From positions 248,001 through 312,000 of the forward strand of contig NZ_JAQGCZ010000003.1 in NCBI RefSeq assembly GCF_027706845.1: a stretch of DNA of 64,000 nucleotides, read 5' to 3'. Both the position numbers and the translations under genes were made by a program. The notes under the pieces are model-generated. The model worked only from the letters and a program-made list of their open reading frames with translations. It was not told the DNA's origin and ran no database searches. This document shows, one piece after another, positions 22,940-31,409 of the stretch. Positions within the stretch are counted from its first letter, which is position 1. Every line of letters starts with the position of its first letter. This stretch comes from Mycolicibacterium sp. BiH015 (lineage in GTDB: Bacteria; Actinomycetota; Actinomycetes; Mycobacteriales; Mycobacteriaceae).

Positions 22940-23941
22940 CTAGCCGGAGACGAGACTGAGCAAAACGTCGGGTCCCACCGACTGCACGCCGTCGAATCGC
23001 CACCGCTGCGCCTGCGCAATGCTGAGCACCCCGACGTCGTCGACCGCCGTGATGGGGCCGCCCAACAGGATCGGGGCCACGTAGGCCAGGATCCTGTCGA
23101 CCACCCCGGCCCGCAGGAACGCGCCGGCGAGCGTCGGCCCGCCCTCGAGCAGCACGTCGGTGCGATCCGAGAGCGCTTTGATGACCTCGTGGGGGTCACG
23201 GGTGCGCATCACCATGGTGCGCGAGTCGTCGTTGAGAACCGTTGCATCAGGCGAGATTTCGCGCATGCCAACCACAACGCGCAGCGGTTGGTGATCGGCC
23301 AGGCTGCCGTCGGACCGACGTGCGGTCAGGGCCGGATCGTCGACGAAAACAGTGCCGGTGCCGACGATGATGGCGTCGGCTGTTGCCCGCCTGCGGTGCA
23401 CGTCGGCGCGGGCCGCCTCGCTGGTGATCCACTGGCTCGTCCCGTCGGCGGCTGCACTGCGGCCGTCCACACTGGTCGCGAATTTCCATGTCACGTGCGG
23501 CATTCCGGTGCGCTGCTTGTGCAGCCACTCCCGCAGCGGCCCGCCGGCCACCGCGTCGGACAGCACTCCGGCGTGGACGCCGATGCCCGACGCAGCCAGT
23601 CGGGCGGCACCCCCGGCCGCGACCGGATTCGGATCTGCGACGGCGAACGCGACTTCGGCGACCCCGGCCGACACCAGCGCGTCGACGCACGGCGGGGTGC
23701 GTCCGAAGTGGTTGCACGGTTCCAAGGTGACCACCGCGGTGCCGCCCACCGCCCGCTCACCCGCGCGCCGCAGCGCCAGGATCTCGGCGTGCGGTCCGCC
23801 AGGTGGATCGGTGGCCCCCACCCCGGCGATCTCGCCGTCGCGATCCAGAATCACCGCCCCCACAGGGGGATTGGGATAGGTGCGCCCCTTCACCGCCTCG
23901 GACTGCTCAATGGCCGCAGCCATCGCGGCGTCGAGGTTCAC
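22940..23941 (-). CDS. ribD: Bifunctional riboflavin deaminase/reductase RibD (RibG)
   Basis: Two successive steps of riboflavin synthesis after GTP cyclohydrolase II. 333 residues: N-terminal deaminase with zinc ligands in PHAEILALR and [15 protein letters not shown], then the C-terminal reductase ([22 protein letters not shown]; the [21 protein letters not shown] region; [13 protein letters not shown]). GTG start overlaps the rpe stop (GTGA). It belongs to the fmt-rsmB-rpe-ribD operon. Confidence 0.96.
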   Translation of the reverse strand: MNLDAAMAAAIEQSEAVKGRTYPNPPVGAVILDRDGEIAGVGATDPPGGPHAEILALRRAGERAVGGTAVVTLEPCNHFGRTPPCVDALVSAGVAEVAFAVADPNPVAAGGAARLAASGIGVHAGVLSDAVAGGPLREWLHKQRTGMPHVTWKFATSVDGRSAAADGTSQWITSEAARADVHRRRATADAIIVGTGTVFVDDPALTARRSDGSLADHQPLRVVVGMREISPDATVLNDDSRTMVMRTRDPHEVIKALSDRTDVLLEGGPTLAGAFLRAGVVDRILAYVAPILLGGPITAVDDVGVLSIAQAQRWRFDGVQSVGPDVLLSLVSG

Positions 23942-24615
23942 AACGCCAGATGCTTGGACGCCGCGGCAGCCTGCTTACGCAGCGCCTCCACCGCGACCGC
24001 AGGATCGTCGGCGCTGTACACCGCCGACCCCGCGACGAAACAGTCCACGCCCGCCTCGGCAGCGGCCTCGATCGTATCGGCGTTGATGCCGCCGTCGATC
24101 TCGATCACGATGGTCAACTCCCCCGCATCGACGAGGCGACGCGCGGTGCCCACCTTCGGCAGCACCTCGGCGATGAACTTCTGCCCTCCGAAGCCCGGCT
24201 CCACCGACATCACCAGCAGGGTGTCGAACTCCCGCAGAATTTCCAGGTAAGGCTCGATCGGCGTCCCCGGCTTCACCGACAGCCCGGCCTTCGCGCCCGC
24301 GGCGCGAATGTCGCGCGCCACCGCGACCGGGTCGTCGGTGGCCTCGGCGTGGAATGTCACGTTGTAGGCACCCGCCTCGGCATACGGCGGGGCCCACCGC
24401 TGCGGGTTCTCGATCATCAGATGGCAGTCCATCGGGATGTCGGTGACCTTGAGCAGCGATTCCACCACCGGCAACCCGATCGTCAAGTTGGGCACGAAAT
24501 GGTTGTCCATCACGTCGACGTGCAACCAGTCGGCGCCCTCGACCGCGGCGGACTCGTCGGCCAGCCGCGCGAAATCAGCGGCCAGAATCGAGGGTGCGAT
24601 GAGGGGTTTAGCCAT
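23938..24615 (-). CDS. rpe: Ribulose-phosphate 3-epimerase
   Basis: Pentose-phosphate-pathway epimerase of ribulose 5-phosphate and xylulose 5-phosphate. 225 residues in one TIM barrel: [11 protein letters not shown] start, [18 protein letters not shown] with metal ligands, [20 protein letters not shown], and VIEIDGGI. Nine bases after rsmB; its stop overlaps the ribD start. It feeds ribulose 5-phosphate, the substrate of RibBA, so the operon link to ribD is metabolically sensible. Confidence 0.97.
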   Translation of the reverse strand: MAKPLIAPSILAADFARLADESAAVEGADWLHVDVMDNHFVPNLTIGLPVVESLLKVTDIPMDCHLMIENPQRWAPPYAEAGAYNVTFHAEATDDPVAVARDIRAAGAKAGLSVKPGTPIEPYLEILREFDTLLVMSVEPGFGGQKFIAEVLPKVGTARRLVDAGELTIVIEIDGGINADTIEAAAEAGVDCFVAGSAVYSADDPAVAVEALRKQAAAASKHLAL

Positions 24616-24624
24616 TCGCCCAGC

Positions 24625-26010
24625 CTAACCGGGCGCATCCACGCGCAGTGCGGCGGCGAACATCGCGTCGGAGCCGTGCCGGTGCGGCCACAGCTGCGCC
24701 GACAGACCGTCACCGGTGTCCTCGGCGGGCGCGAACAGCTCGCGGGTGTTCAGCGGGGTCACCGGATGCCTGCGCACCGCATCGGCGACCACGCCGGTCG
24801 TCTCGGCCAGATGGGGTGAACACGTCGCGTACAGCACGACGCCGCCGGGGCGCGTCAGCGCGATGGCCGCGGCCAGCAGCTCACGCTGCAGCTTGGCCAG
24901 CTGCGGCACGTCGCCGGGCCTGCGCCGCCAGCGCGCCTCCGGCCTGCGGCGCAACGCGCCGAGTCCGGTGCAGGGAGCGTCGACGAGGACCCGGTCGAAT
25001 CCCGGTGTCAGCCCTGACTCGCGGCCGTCGACGCGCGCCACCTCGACAGGAAGCCCAGCGGTGTTGCGTTCGACGAGCTCTGCGCGCCGTGGCGCGGGCT
25101 CCACCGCGGTGACCGACGCTCCTGCGGGTTGTCCGAGCGCCGCGAGCAGGGCTGTCTTTCCGCCGGGCCCGGCGCACAGGTCGAGCCACCGTCCGCCGTC
25201 GGCGCCTTTTAGCGAGGCCCGCGTGAGCGCCCGCGCGACCAGCTGGCTGCCTTCGTCCTGAACCAGCGCGTTGCCGTCGCGCACGGCGGCCAGCTCTCCG
25301 GGATCACCCTCGCGCAGATACACCGCGTACGGCGAGTACCGGCCTTCGGTGCCGCCGACCTGCGCGGCGAGCTCGGCGGCCGTCAGTGCGCCGGGGCGCG
25401 CTGCCAGGTGCACCTCGGGCCGGGAGTCGTCGCTGGCGAGCAGCTGCCTGAGCTCACCGGCGCGGGCGCCCAGCGCATCGGCGAACGCCTGCGCGATCCA
25501 CCGCGGGTGGGCGTGCACGAAGGCCAGATGCCCGACGGGGTCCGTTTTCGCCGACGGGGCCAGTTCCTCGACCCAGGACCCTTCGTCACGGCGCGCGATG
25601 GTGCGCAGTACGCCGTTGACGAATCCTGCTCGGGCCGTGTCGAATTCGATGCCGGCCTGCTCAACCGTCGTCGACACCGCGGCGTGGTCTTCGACTCGGG
25701 TACGCAGAATCTGATAGGCACCGAGCCGCAGCAGGTCCAGCAGCACCGCGTCGATCCTGTCCACCGGGCGGCCCGCGGCCGCGGCAATCACGGCGTCGAG
25801 CAGACCTTGGCTGCGGCAGGTGCCGTAGGTGAGCTCGGTGGCGAAAGCCGCGTCGAGACCGGTGATTCCGCGCTCGCGCAGGATCGCGGGCAGGGCGAGG
25901 TTGGCGTAGGCGTCGCGCTCGGAGACCGCACGCAGGACGTCGAAAGCTGCCTGCCGCGCGGGGTCGAGCGGCTTGCGCCCCGGCCGGCGCTTCTTGTCGG
26001 GCCGGGTCAT
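24625..26010 (-). CDS. rsmB: 16S rRNA m5C967 methyltransferase RsmB (Fmu)
   Basis: 461 residues. The N-terminal NusB-like RNA-binding domain (about 10-150; [11 protein letters not shown]) precedes a Rossmann SAM methyltransferase domain: [14 protein letters not shown] motif [21 protein letters not shown] with the catalytic-pair cysteine, and [11 protein letters not shown] with the nucleophilic cysteine. The ATG at 26010 overlaps the fmt stop (ATGA); the extension to 26295 lies inside fmt and is rejected. The order fmt-rsmB is widely conserved. Confidence 0.96.
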   Translation of the reverse strand: MTRPDKKRRPGRKPLDPARQAAFDVLRAVSERDAYANLALPAILRERGITGLDAAFATELTYGTCRSQGLLDAVIAAAAGRPVDRIDAVLLDLLRLGAYQILRTRVEDHAAVSTTVEQAGIEFDTARAGFVNGVLRTIARRDEGSWVEELAPSAKTDPVGHLAFVHAHPRWIAQAFADALGARAGELRQLLASDDSRPEVHLAARPGALTAAELAAQVGGTEGRYSPYAVYLREGDPGELAAVRDGNALVQDEGSQLVARALTRASLKGADGGRWLDLCAGPGGKTALLAALGQPAGASVTAVEPAPRRAELVERNTAGLPVEVARVDGRESGLTPGFDRVLVDAPCTGLGALRRRPEARWRRRPGDVPQLAKLQRELLAAAIALTRPGGVVLYATCSPHLAETTGVVADAVRRHPVTPLNTRELFAPAEDTGDGLSAQLWPHRHGSDAMFAAALRVDAPG

Positions 26011-26933
26011 CGGGCCGGCCCCTGCGGGTGGGCTCCCCTGGCCCAGTCGGCCGCGCCCATCGGCTTCTTGCCGGGTGGCTGCACCGTGCCGAGTAGCACC
26101 GCGGCCGAACCGGCACCGACGTGGACGTGCTTCTTGTCCACCAGGATCTCGCCGGGGGCAAGGCCTTTCGGTCCGTCCGCCGGCACGCTGACGGGCCCGA
26201 CCTTGACTCGCTGGGCGTCGATCATCGTCCAGGCCCCCGGGTTGGGGGTGACCGCACGGATTCGCCGGTCGACCACGTGCGCAGGCAGCTCCCACCGGAC
26301 TCGCGCATCGTCGACCGTGACCTTCGGCGCGACGCTGACCCCTTCAGTCGGCTGAGGCACCGCGGTCAGCGTCCCGTCCTCGATGCCGTCCATCGTTGCC
26401 TCCAACAAGCCGGCACCTGACACCGACAGGCGGTCGAGGAGCTCGCCCGCGGTGTCCGACGGCCTGATGGTCTCGGTCACGACGCCGTAGACCGGCCCGG
26501 AATCGAGGTCGAGTTCGATCTGGAACGTCGTGGCGCCCGTCACCTCGTCCCCGGCGGCCAGCGCCGCCTGCACCGGCGCTGCGCCCCGCCACGCCGGCAG
26601 GACCGAGAAGTGCAGGTTCACCCAGCCGTGGGTGGGCACGCCGAGCAGCGCCTCCTTGAGCAGTGCTCCGTAGGCGACGACGGCGCAGCAGTCCGGCGAC
26701 AGAGCGGCCAGCTCGGCGACGAATTGCTCCGAATTGGGGCGTTCGGGCTTGAGCACGGGAATCCCGTGCTCGGCGGCCAGTTGCGCGACCGGCGACGGAG
26801 ACGGCTTTCCGCGTCGACCCGCGGCAGCATCCGGACGCGTCAGGACCGCGACGACATCGTGGCGTGACGAGTCGATCAACCGCTTCAGCGATGGCAGGGC
26901 TGGCTCCGGGGTGCCGGCGAAGACGAGACGCAC
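26007..26933 (-). CDS. fmt: Methionyl-tRNA formyltransferase
   Basis: Formylates initiator Met-tRNA. 308 residues: N-terminal formyltransferase domain with VVAYGALL and the folate motif [18 protein letters not shown], then catalytic-loop aspartate in LDLDSGPVY, and the C-terminal OB-like tRNA-binding domain ([14 protein letters not shown]). GTG start with TAGACT six bases upstream, so it probably has its own leaderless promoter rather than read-through from lemA. Confidence 0.97.
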   Translation of the reverse strand: MRLVFAGTPEPALPSLKRLIDSSRHDVVAVLTRPDAAAGRRGKPSPSPVAQLAAEHGIPVLKPERPNSEQFVAELAALSPDCCAVVAYGALLKEALLGVPTHGWVNLHFSVLPAWRGAAPVQAALAAGDEVTGATTFQIELDLDSGPVYGVVTETIRPSDTAGELLDRLSVSGAGLLEATMDGIEDGTLTAVPQPTEGVSVAPKVTVDDARVRWELPAHVVDRRIRAVTPNPGAWTMIDAQRVKVGPVSVPADGPKGLAPGEILVDKKHVHVGAGSAAVLLGTVQPPGKKPMGAADWARGAHPQGPAR

Positions 26934-26939
26934 CGCGTC

Positions 26940-26945
26940 AGTCTA
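26940..26945 (-). promoter_or_regulatory. Candidate -10 box (TAGACT) of fmt-rsmB-rpe-ribD
   Basis: Lies between the lemA stop and the fmt GTG, with six bases to the start codon. A private promoter here would keep fmt expressed after the upstream element insertion. Confidence 0.4.
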
Positions 26946-26952
26946 GGGACGG

Positions 26953-27489
26953 CTAGCGCGGCGTCTGGTAGTACTCCTTCTCGGTCACCCCGGCCAGCGG
27001 AGCGACGAACATCCACGGAATCGTGGTGAGCAGCCGGTTCAACGTGGCCGCCGCGTCGTTGTAGTACTGCCGGGCGAACGCCAGCTTGTCCTCGGTGTCG
27101 GCGAGATTGCGCTGCAGGTCGAGGAAGTTGTTGGACGAGTTCAGCTGCGGGTAACTCTGCCCCAGCGCCAGCAGCGGCGCCAACGCAGAATCCAGCTGTT
27201 TCTCCGCGGCGCTGCGTTGGGCCACCGACGCGCCGCCGGTGGCCGACGTCAGCGCCGCACGGGCATCGGTGACGTGGTCGAGGATCCCCTTCTCGTGCGC
27301 GGCGAAAGTCTGCACGGTGTGCACCAGGCTCGGGATCAGCGATGCGCGGCGGGTCAATTCGACGTCGATGCCCGACAGCGCTTCGGCGACCCGCACGTCG
27401 GCGGAGCGGATCTTGTTGTAGCCCATCACGAATCCGATGAGCACCAGGACCGCCAGCACCAGAATGACGATGAGCAGGAACCTCACCAT
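26953..27489 (-). CDS. lemA: LemA family protein
   Basis: 178 residues: one N-terminal membrane helix (about 4-24, LLIVILVLAVLVLIGFVMGYN), then the LemA helical domain (KIRSADVRVAEALSGIDVELTRRASLIPSLV; YPQLNSSNNFLDLQRNLADTEDKLAFARQYYN). The helical region faces outside the membrane; the function is unknown, but lemA is usually paired with a DUF2207 gene, as here. Its ATG lies inside the last codons of the DUF2207 gene (seven-base overlap), so translation is coupled. Confidence 0.92.
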   Translation of the reverse strand: MVRFLLIVILVLAVLVLIGFVMGYNKIRSADVRVAEALSGIDVELTRRASLIPSLVHTVQTFAAHEKGILDHVTDARAALTSATGGASVAQRSAAEKQLDSALAPLLALGQSYPQLNSSNNFLDLQRNLADTEDKLAFARQYYNDAAATLNRLLTTIPWMFVAPLAGVTEKEYYQTPR

Positions 27490-29330
27490 GATCCGCCTCC
27501 TCCTCCACCGCCGCCACCGCCGCCACCACCGCTGAAGCTGCTGCCGCCGCTGCTGCCCGAGGACGACGAGGACGACGATTGCGAGGCGGTGTACGCGCCG
27601 ATCGACGACGACAACGCCGACTCGAAGCTGTCGAAGTCGGTACCGCCGGATCCGCCGACGACACCCGACGACTCTGACGACCCCGACGACGTGGTGTACC
27701 AATACGGAAGCGGTGCAACGGTACCGGTGTAGGCCTCGTATTTGCTGGCCCACAGCGCCGCGACCCCGGCCGCGACCGCGAACGGCACATAGGCGATGTA
27801 GAGGTCTTTACGTGCCGAGAAGTCGAACCTCGTCTCCGCCGAGTCGGTGGACAACATGCGATGAAAACCGCCTGCGCGCGACCATAATTCGCGGCCCGCG
27901 GGGGTGCGTCGGGTGCCGACGCCGTCGCGCCACGAGCCGACCGACAGGAGGAAGAACGCGGCGAAAGGCACCGCCCACATCGTGGTCGGGAAACCCCAGC
28001 GGAAGAATCCGCAGACCATCAGGATGAACGCGCCAGCATTCGCGGCACGCAGCCACAGTTCCTTTTTGCGGGGCACCAGCAGGCCTTCGTCGAGGGCCCA
28101 CTTTGCCACCGCCTTGGCCATGTCCTCTTTGGCCTTGTTGAGCTTCTCGCCCGACTTCACGGTCTTCTTGGCTTCGAAGTCGGATCCCTTGTTCAGCACC
28201 TTCAGCCGGGAGGCCACCGCGATGCTGACCGGGTCGACGTCGGCCCACGCCCCGGGTTCGGCGATGCTTTCGATCTTCCAGTGTTTGTCCTTGACCTGCG
28301 CGAGCGTGATCAGGCCGCGGTCGGCGAGATAGAACAGCGTGGCCGTGAGCCCGTGCTTGGGGACCGACTCGGTGCGGATGTACTCGGTCTGCACCGGCCC
28401 CAGTCCCGGCGGCGGCGCGTACTGCAGCGGGTAGCCCGGCGAGCGCTCCAGCACACCACGGAACCAGAGCACCGCGACGAGGCCGAAGAGCACGGTCAGC
28501 CCGCCCACCACGATCGCACCGGTGAGCGACTGACCGAGCACCCTGTCCCAGGTGTAGGGCCACGGCAGACGCACCTGGGGCGGCGTCGCGACGTCCACGC
28601 CCGCGCGCACGGTGACGGGGGTGCGCGGCGGCAGGTCCTCGGCGCTCAATCGCACCCGGTTGCCGTCCACCGAGAGGCCGTCGCACGCCGTCCCTACGCC
28701 GAACCCGACCGAGCACTGCGCGGTTCCGACGTCCCCCGGCAGGGTCAGGGTGATGTCGGCGCGCTCGATGCGGTTGTTCCAGGCGGGGGCGATGACATTC
28801 CAGAAGAAGACCGACGGCGCAGCGCTCGACGCTCCGTTGCCCGTCGATGCGGCGAACCTTCGCCCGGCACCGAGGTCGCCGGGATCAAGCACTCCCGGGA
28901 TCGTGTAGCGGATCTCGAAGACGTGGGTGCCGTCACTGAGGTACACGTCGGGGTCGCCGATCTTGGCCACCCGGAACCGCCTGCCGTCCTCCCAGAGCAT
29001 CTGATAGGACACCGGCTCGCCGTCCAGGGTGATCGACTCGATCTCGGGCTTCTGCCGCAGCCGCGGATCGTTCTGGTTGGTCACGTCCCAATACCGGAAG
29101 ATGCCGTGGCGATCGGTGCTGTAGAACGCCGTGGTGATCGTCTCGACCGCGCTCATCTCACCCGCGGCATCCACAACCATGTTCACGTCGTAGTCGGTGA
29201 TCACCACGGGGTCGTCCACGTCGGAGCCCGCGCCCGAGCCGGACGAGAACACGACCGGCCACAGCACGCCGAGCACAATCAAGATCAACGGAATCAGCGC
29301 CTTCAGCACCCGCCCCGCCGTCATGGGCAT
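27483..29330 (-). CDS. DUF2207 membrane protein with glycine/serine-rich tail
   Basis: 615 residues: an N-terminal membrane segment (about 9-28), an extracytoplasmic DUF2207 domain (VVITDYDVNMVVDAAGEMSAVETIT; RHGIFRYWDV), a membrane helix near 285, a cytoplasmic domain (GLTATLFYLADRGLITL), paired helices near 460-495 and 545, and a low-complexity tail of serine, then a run of glycine ending GSW. This layout is typical of the family paired with LemA. ATG 29330 is preferred over 29324 because, before the element inserted, the priA stop would have overlapped it as TGATG. Confidence 0.88.
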   Translation of the reverse strand: MPMTAGRVLKALIPLILIVLGVLWPVVFSSGSGAGSDVDDPVVITDYDVNMVVDAAGEMSAVETITTAFYSTDRHGIFRYWDVTNQNDPRLRQKPEIESITLDGEPVSYQMLWEDGRRFRVAKIGDPDVYLSDGTHVFEIRYTIPGVLDPGDLGAGRRFAASTGNGASSAAPSVFFWNVIAPAWNNRIERADITLTLPGDVGTAQCSVGFGVGTACDGLSVDGNRVRLSAEDLPPRTPVTVRAGVDVATPPQVRLPWPYTWDRVLGQSLTGAIVVGGLTVLFGLVAVLWFRGVLERSPGYPLQYAPPPGLGPVQTEYIRTESVPKHGLTATLFYLADRGLITLAQVKDKHWKIESIAEPGAWADVDPVSIAVASRLKVLNKGSDFEAKKTVKSGEKLNKAKEDMAKAVAKWALDEGLLVPRKKELWLRAANAGAFILMVCGFFRWGFPTTMWAVPFAAFFLLSVGSWRDGVGTRRTPAGRELWSRAGGFHRMLSTDSAETRFDFSARKDLYIAYVPFAVAAGVAALWASKYEAYTGTVAPLPYWYTTSSGSSESSGVVGGSGGTDFDSFESALSSSIGAYTASQSSSSSSSGSSGGSSFSGGGGGGGGGGGGGSW

Positions 29331-29333
29331 CAC

Positions 29334-29356
29334 CCTATGTGCAACGGGTCGATCTG
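29334..29356. repeat. attL: left copy of the 23-bp attachment core
   Basis: A perfect 23-bp match to 40976-40998. It begins CCTATGTGCAACGGG and reads on the minus strand as the priA codons for Gln-Ile-Asp-Pro-Leu-His-Ile. This copy borders the host DUF2207 gene. Bases 29337-29343 (ATGTGCA) and 29355-29361 (TGCACAT) are exact inverted copies around an 11-bp spacer, the form expected for core-type integrase sites. Confidence 0.92.
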
Positions 29357-29404
29357 CACATTGCAACACGCTGACCAGCAAGGATGCGGTTTTCCAGACG
29401 GCCC

Positions 29405-29424
29405 TACCTATCCGCTACCTATCC
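29405..29424 (+). repeat. Arm-site pair L: two TACCTATCC copies, 11-bp period
   Basis: Copies at 29405-29413 and 29416-29424. The same paired motif, in the same orientation and spacing, recurs at 38969-38988 and 40850-40869, all inside the element. Probably integrase arm-type or Xis binding sites. Confidence 0.65.
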
Positions 29425-29570
29425 AGCTTCCGTTTGCCGGTGCCGAATCTGTTTGCTGCCACAGCTACCCCCACCGCCCTGGCGGACTCGCGAAGCTGGT
29501 GTAATTCTGCGCAATCCGGTAAAGTCGAACGCGCACGTGATTTCGCAATGCGGTGTTTGATCCGCTAGCC

Positions 29571-29597
29571 CGAAAATGGCTTCACCGGCTATTTTCG
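29571..29597. terminator. Short inverted repeat CGAAAAT/ATTTTCG in the left arm
   Basis: Seven-base perfect arms with a 13-base loop and no following T-run. It could be a weak terminator that shields the host DUF2207 gene from element transcription, or a protein-binding site. Confidence 0.25.
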
Positions 29598-29695
29598 CAT
29601 TAGAAAATCACTGCAGGGCGTGCGTCCGTAGCGCCGGGTGAACAAAGGACTTGTGAAGTTTCCACGTCCATTTGTGCTACCCGAAGGAAATAACA

Positions 29696-29989
29696 ATGAG
29701 CGACCTCAACTTATATCGCGACATACCAGATACGGATATGGCCGAGCAGCTTGCCAATACGCTGCAACTTGTCAAACACTGGCACGCAATGAGCGACTTT
29801 ATGCTGAGCCATTTATCATTCCTCTCATTCTATGCACGAGAAAACCTCAATCGCGAAGACATCTACCAAGCGCTGAGAAGTTATGCAGATTCCGTTGCTT
29901 CCTACATGGAAGACGATGCTTTGATTGAATCTCTGAGAGACATGACTGTGGCCCTACCCGTCCACGGAATCGACTTTGACAATGCCTAA
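29696..29989 (+). CDS. Hypothetical element protein, 97 aa
   Basis: ATG 29696 has a GAAGGAA ribosome-binding site seven bases upstream. The protein is acidic and helical, without membrane segments (SDLNLYRDIPDTDMAEQLAN start; a LSFLSFYARENLNREDIYQALRSYADSVASYM centre). I recognise no family. Its last eight bases overlap the start of the excisionase-like gene, so the two form a unit, and a regulatory or excision-related role is plausible. Codon use and GC are unlike the host flanks. Confidence 0.7.
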   Translation: MSDLNLYRDIPDTDMAEQLANTLQLVKHWHAMSDFMLSHLSFLSFYARENLNREDIYQALRSYADSVASYMEDDALIESLRDMTVALPVHGIDFDNA

Positions 29990-30158
29990 GCGTCAACTGA
30001 TTTCGACCGCCAAGGCCGCTGCACTGCTCAACGTCTCCCCCAACACTGTTCGATCCCTTATAGCCGCTGGAAGATTCAAGGGCTACAAAGTCGGCCGTCT
30101 AGTGAAAGTAGACGCAGCGGAGATCGAAGCTTACCTAGATCGGGTGTCTACAGAATGA
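29982..30158 (+). CDS. xis: Excisionase-like helix-turn-helix protein
   Basis: 58 residues from ATG 29982 (a TTG at 29976 is in frame). The whole protein is a winged helix-turn-helix of the HTH_17/excisionase type: LISTAKAAALLNVSPNTVRSLIAAGRFKGYKVGRLVKV followed by the DAAEIEAYLD helix. Such proteins bend attachment-site DNA to favour excision, often binding tandem repeats near attL or attR; the TACCTATCC pairs are candidate targets. It converges on the HEPN-like gene, whose stop directly abuts its own. Confidence 0.82.
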   Translation: MPKRQLISTAKAAALLNVSPNTVRSLIAAGRFKGYKVGRLVKVDAAEIEAYLDRVSTE

Positions 30159-30809
30159 TTACTCAGGATCGGAATTCTCCCGTAACCACTTCTGGGCTCT
30201 ACCACCAATATCCCAAACTGCATTTCGAACCGCCTCTAACCAGACTGTTTCACCAAAAACTGAGATCGTGTGGGCTCGGTAATCGGCGTGCCGCATCGCT
30301 AGATGTGCGGGATAGAAGTCAGCGGGTGCAACGACGCGTTGCTTATACTCCTTGTCGAAATCATTCACGTAGTAATCATCTAAGCGAGTGTCGAAATGCT
30401 CAAAATGGTTGCGCACACTACGACTGTTGATTTCGGGCGGCAGCTCGCCTTTGATTCCCAGTGCTCTCTTCAGCGTCTTGCAACGGTGTTTGATTCGCTG
30501 ATACTTCTCCTCCTGCTCAGGAGTCAGCTCGCATTTGCAGCCGTTCGGACGCTTGGGCGGGGGAATCAGTAGCTTAGACACTAAAGCCGCCACGCTCAGG
30601 ATCGATTGCCCGGCGAAGAAAATGCGAGACACGATCTCCAGGTCGTTGGCTTCGCCGGGATCGTCAATCAGGCGCAGAGAGTCGTGGTAGATCTTGACGC
30701 TGATTTCCATCGCGTTGGCCAGATTCTCGAGCTCGGTCATGTAGCCGCCCAAGACGAGTCTTTCCATGTCAGACAGGCTAAGACCGCAATACAACAAACG
30801 CCCGGACAT
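30159..30809 (-). CDS. HEPN-like protein of unknown function
   Basis: 216 residues, largely helical. The segment INSRSVRNHFEHFDTRLDD contains R133-N-H-F-E-H138, which fits the Rx4H motif of HEPN RNases, placed between helices as expected. A CKCE pair at 91-93 precedes a charged helix. ATG 30809 is supported by a GGAG five bases upstream. I see no obvious paired nucleotidyltransferase (MNT) gene next to it. As single cargo between xis and the secreted protein it could be an abortive-infection or anti-phage factor, but the similarity is only motif-level. Confidence 0.55.
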   Translation of the reverse strand: MSGRLLYCGLSLSDMERLVLGGYMTELENLANAMEISVKIYHDSLRLIDDPGEANDLEIVSRIFFAGQSILSVAALVSKLLIPPPKRPNGCKCELTPEQEEKYQRIKHRCKTLKRALGIKGELPPEINSRSVRNHFEHFDTRLDDYYVNDFDKEYKQRVVAPADFYPAHLAMRHADYRAHTISVFGETVWLEAVRNAVWDIGGRAQKWLRENSDPE

Positions 30810-31017
30810 TCATTCTCCAGAGAACGATTTTAAGCCCCGCAGCTCAGCCGTTTTGCCGCCCAAGCCCACGTGGTTGGACCTGACAGCGGAGCCGATCAGC
30901 GAGTTTGAGCCACAGCCCCAGCACGGGGCATCAAAGCAGGTCACTCAGATGCGCCCTGGCCGATGGACGCAGGCCAGGATTCCAACTATCCACAGCAATT
31001 CACTAGGTGATGAAAAA
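30810..31017. promoter_or_regulatory. Divergent control region of the HEPN-like and DUF732-like genes
   Basis: 208 bp without a convincing gene. It must hold promoters for both flanking genes; ribosome-binding sites for each are visible at its ends (GGAG at the left, AGGTGA at the right). No repeat stands out. Confidence 0.4.
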
Positions 31018-31299
31018 ATGAAGAGATTGATTGCATTCACAACTATCGCGGCGTTTCTCGCCGCTAGCCCTACTGCACAGGCAGATCCACAGTCTGACGC
31101 AGTGTGGGCATACAAGAACGGCGGCAAGGTTTGCACGTGGTTCGCCGGTGGCGTGGATTCACTGAGCATTGAGCAGGCCGTTGACTATGTTGCCGCTTTC
31201 GGCCTGCAACCTGAAACTGTCCAAACCGCCGTCATGTGGAACTGTCCTGAGCATTTCGCAGACGTGGCCGGATACCTCGCGAACTACTCCTACGGATAG
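31018..31299 (+). CDS. Secreted DUF732-like small protein
   Basis: 93 residues with a Sec signal peptide (MKRLIAFTTIAAFLAASPTAQA, cleavage near 22-23). The mature part has two cysteines (KVCTWF, WNCPEH) and the DUF732-like pattern of a cysteine, a helix and a terminal Cys-Pro segment (VQTAVMWNCPEHFADVAGYL). DUF732 proteins are abundant secreted mycobacterial proteins of unknown role. AGGTGA lies upstream of the ATG. A host-type exported protein on a mobile element suggests lysogenic-conversion cargo. Confidence 0.7.
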   Translation: MKRLIAFTTIAAFLAASPTAQADPQSDAVWAYKNGGKVCTWFAGGVDSLSIEQAVDYVAAFGLQPETVQTAVMWNCPEHFADVAGYLANYSYG

Positions 31300-31397
31300 C
31301 TTTTTCCGTCAGTGCCGGTGACGCGTTCAGGTGCGCAATTTTGCGCAGCTTGTCTTTGATCACGACGAACAGTAGTCGTGTTGTCGGCGCGCGCACA

Positions 31398-31403
31398 TAA
31401 GCT
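31398..31403 (+). promoter_or_regulatory. Candidate -10 box (TAAGCT) for a leaderless element gene
   Basis: Six bases separate it from the ATG at 31410, which lacks a ribosome-binding site. A CACGAC/GTCGTG inverted repeat (about 31353-31372) lies just upstream and could be an operator. Confidence 0.4.
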
Positions 31404-31409
31404 CCATAC

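Larger units (their letters stand above)
29357..29695. other. Left arm of the element, no gene
   Basis: 339 bp between attL and the first element gene. It holds two 11-bp-spaced TACCTATCC copies (29405-29424) and an inverted repeat CGAAAAT/ATTTTCG (29571-29577 and 29591-29597). Otherwise no coding frame with a ribosome-binding site is seen. A promoter for the 97-aa/xis pair is presumably here. Confidence 0.6.

Noticed and set aside
27483..27600. Glycine/serine-codon repeat tract as a mobile repeat
   Set aside because: It is the low-complexity C-terminal tail usual in DUF2207 proteins.
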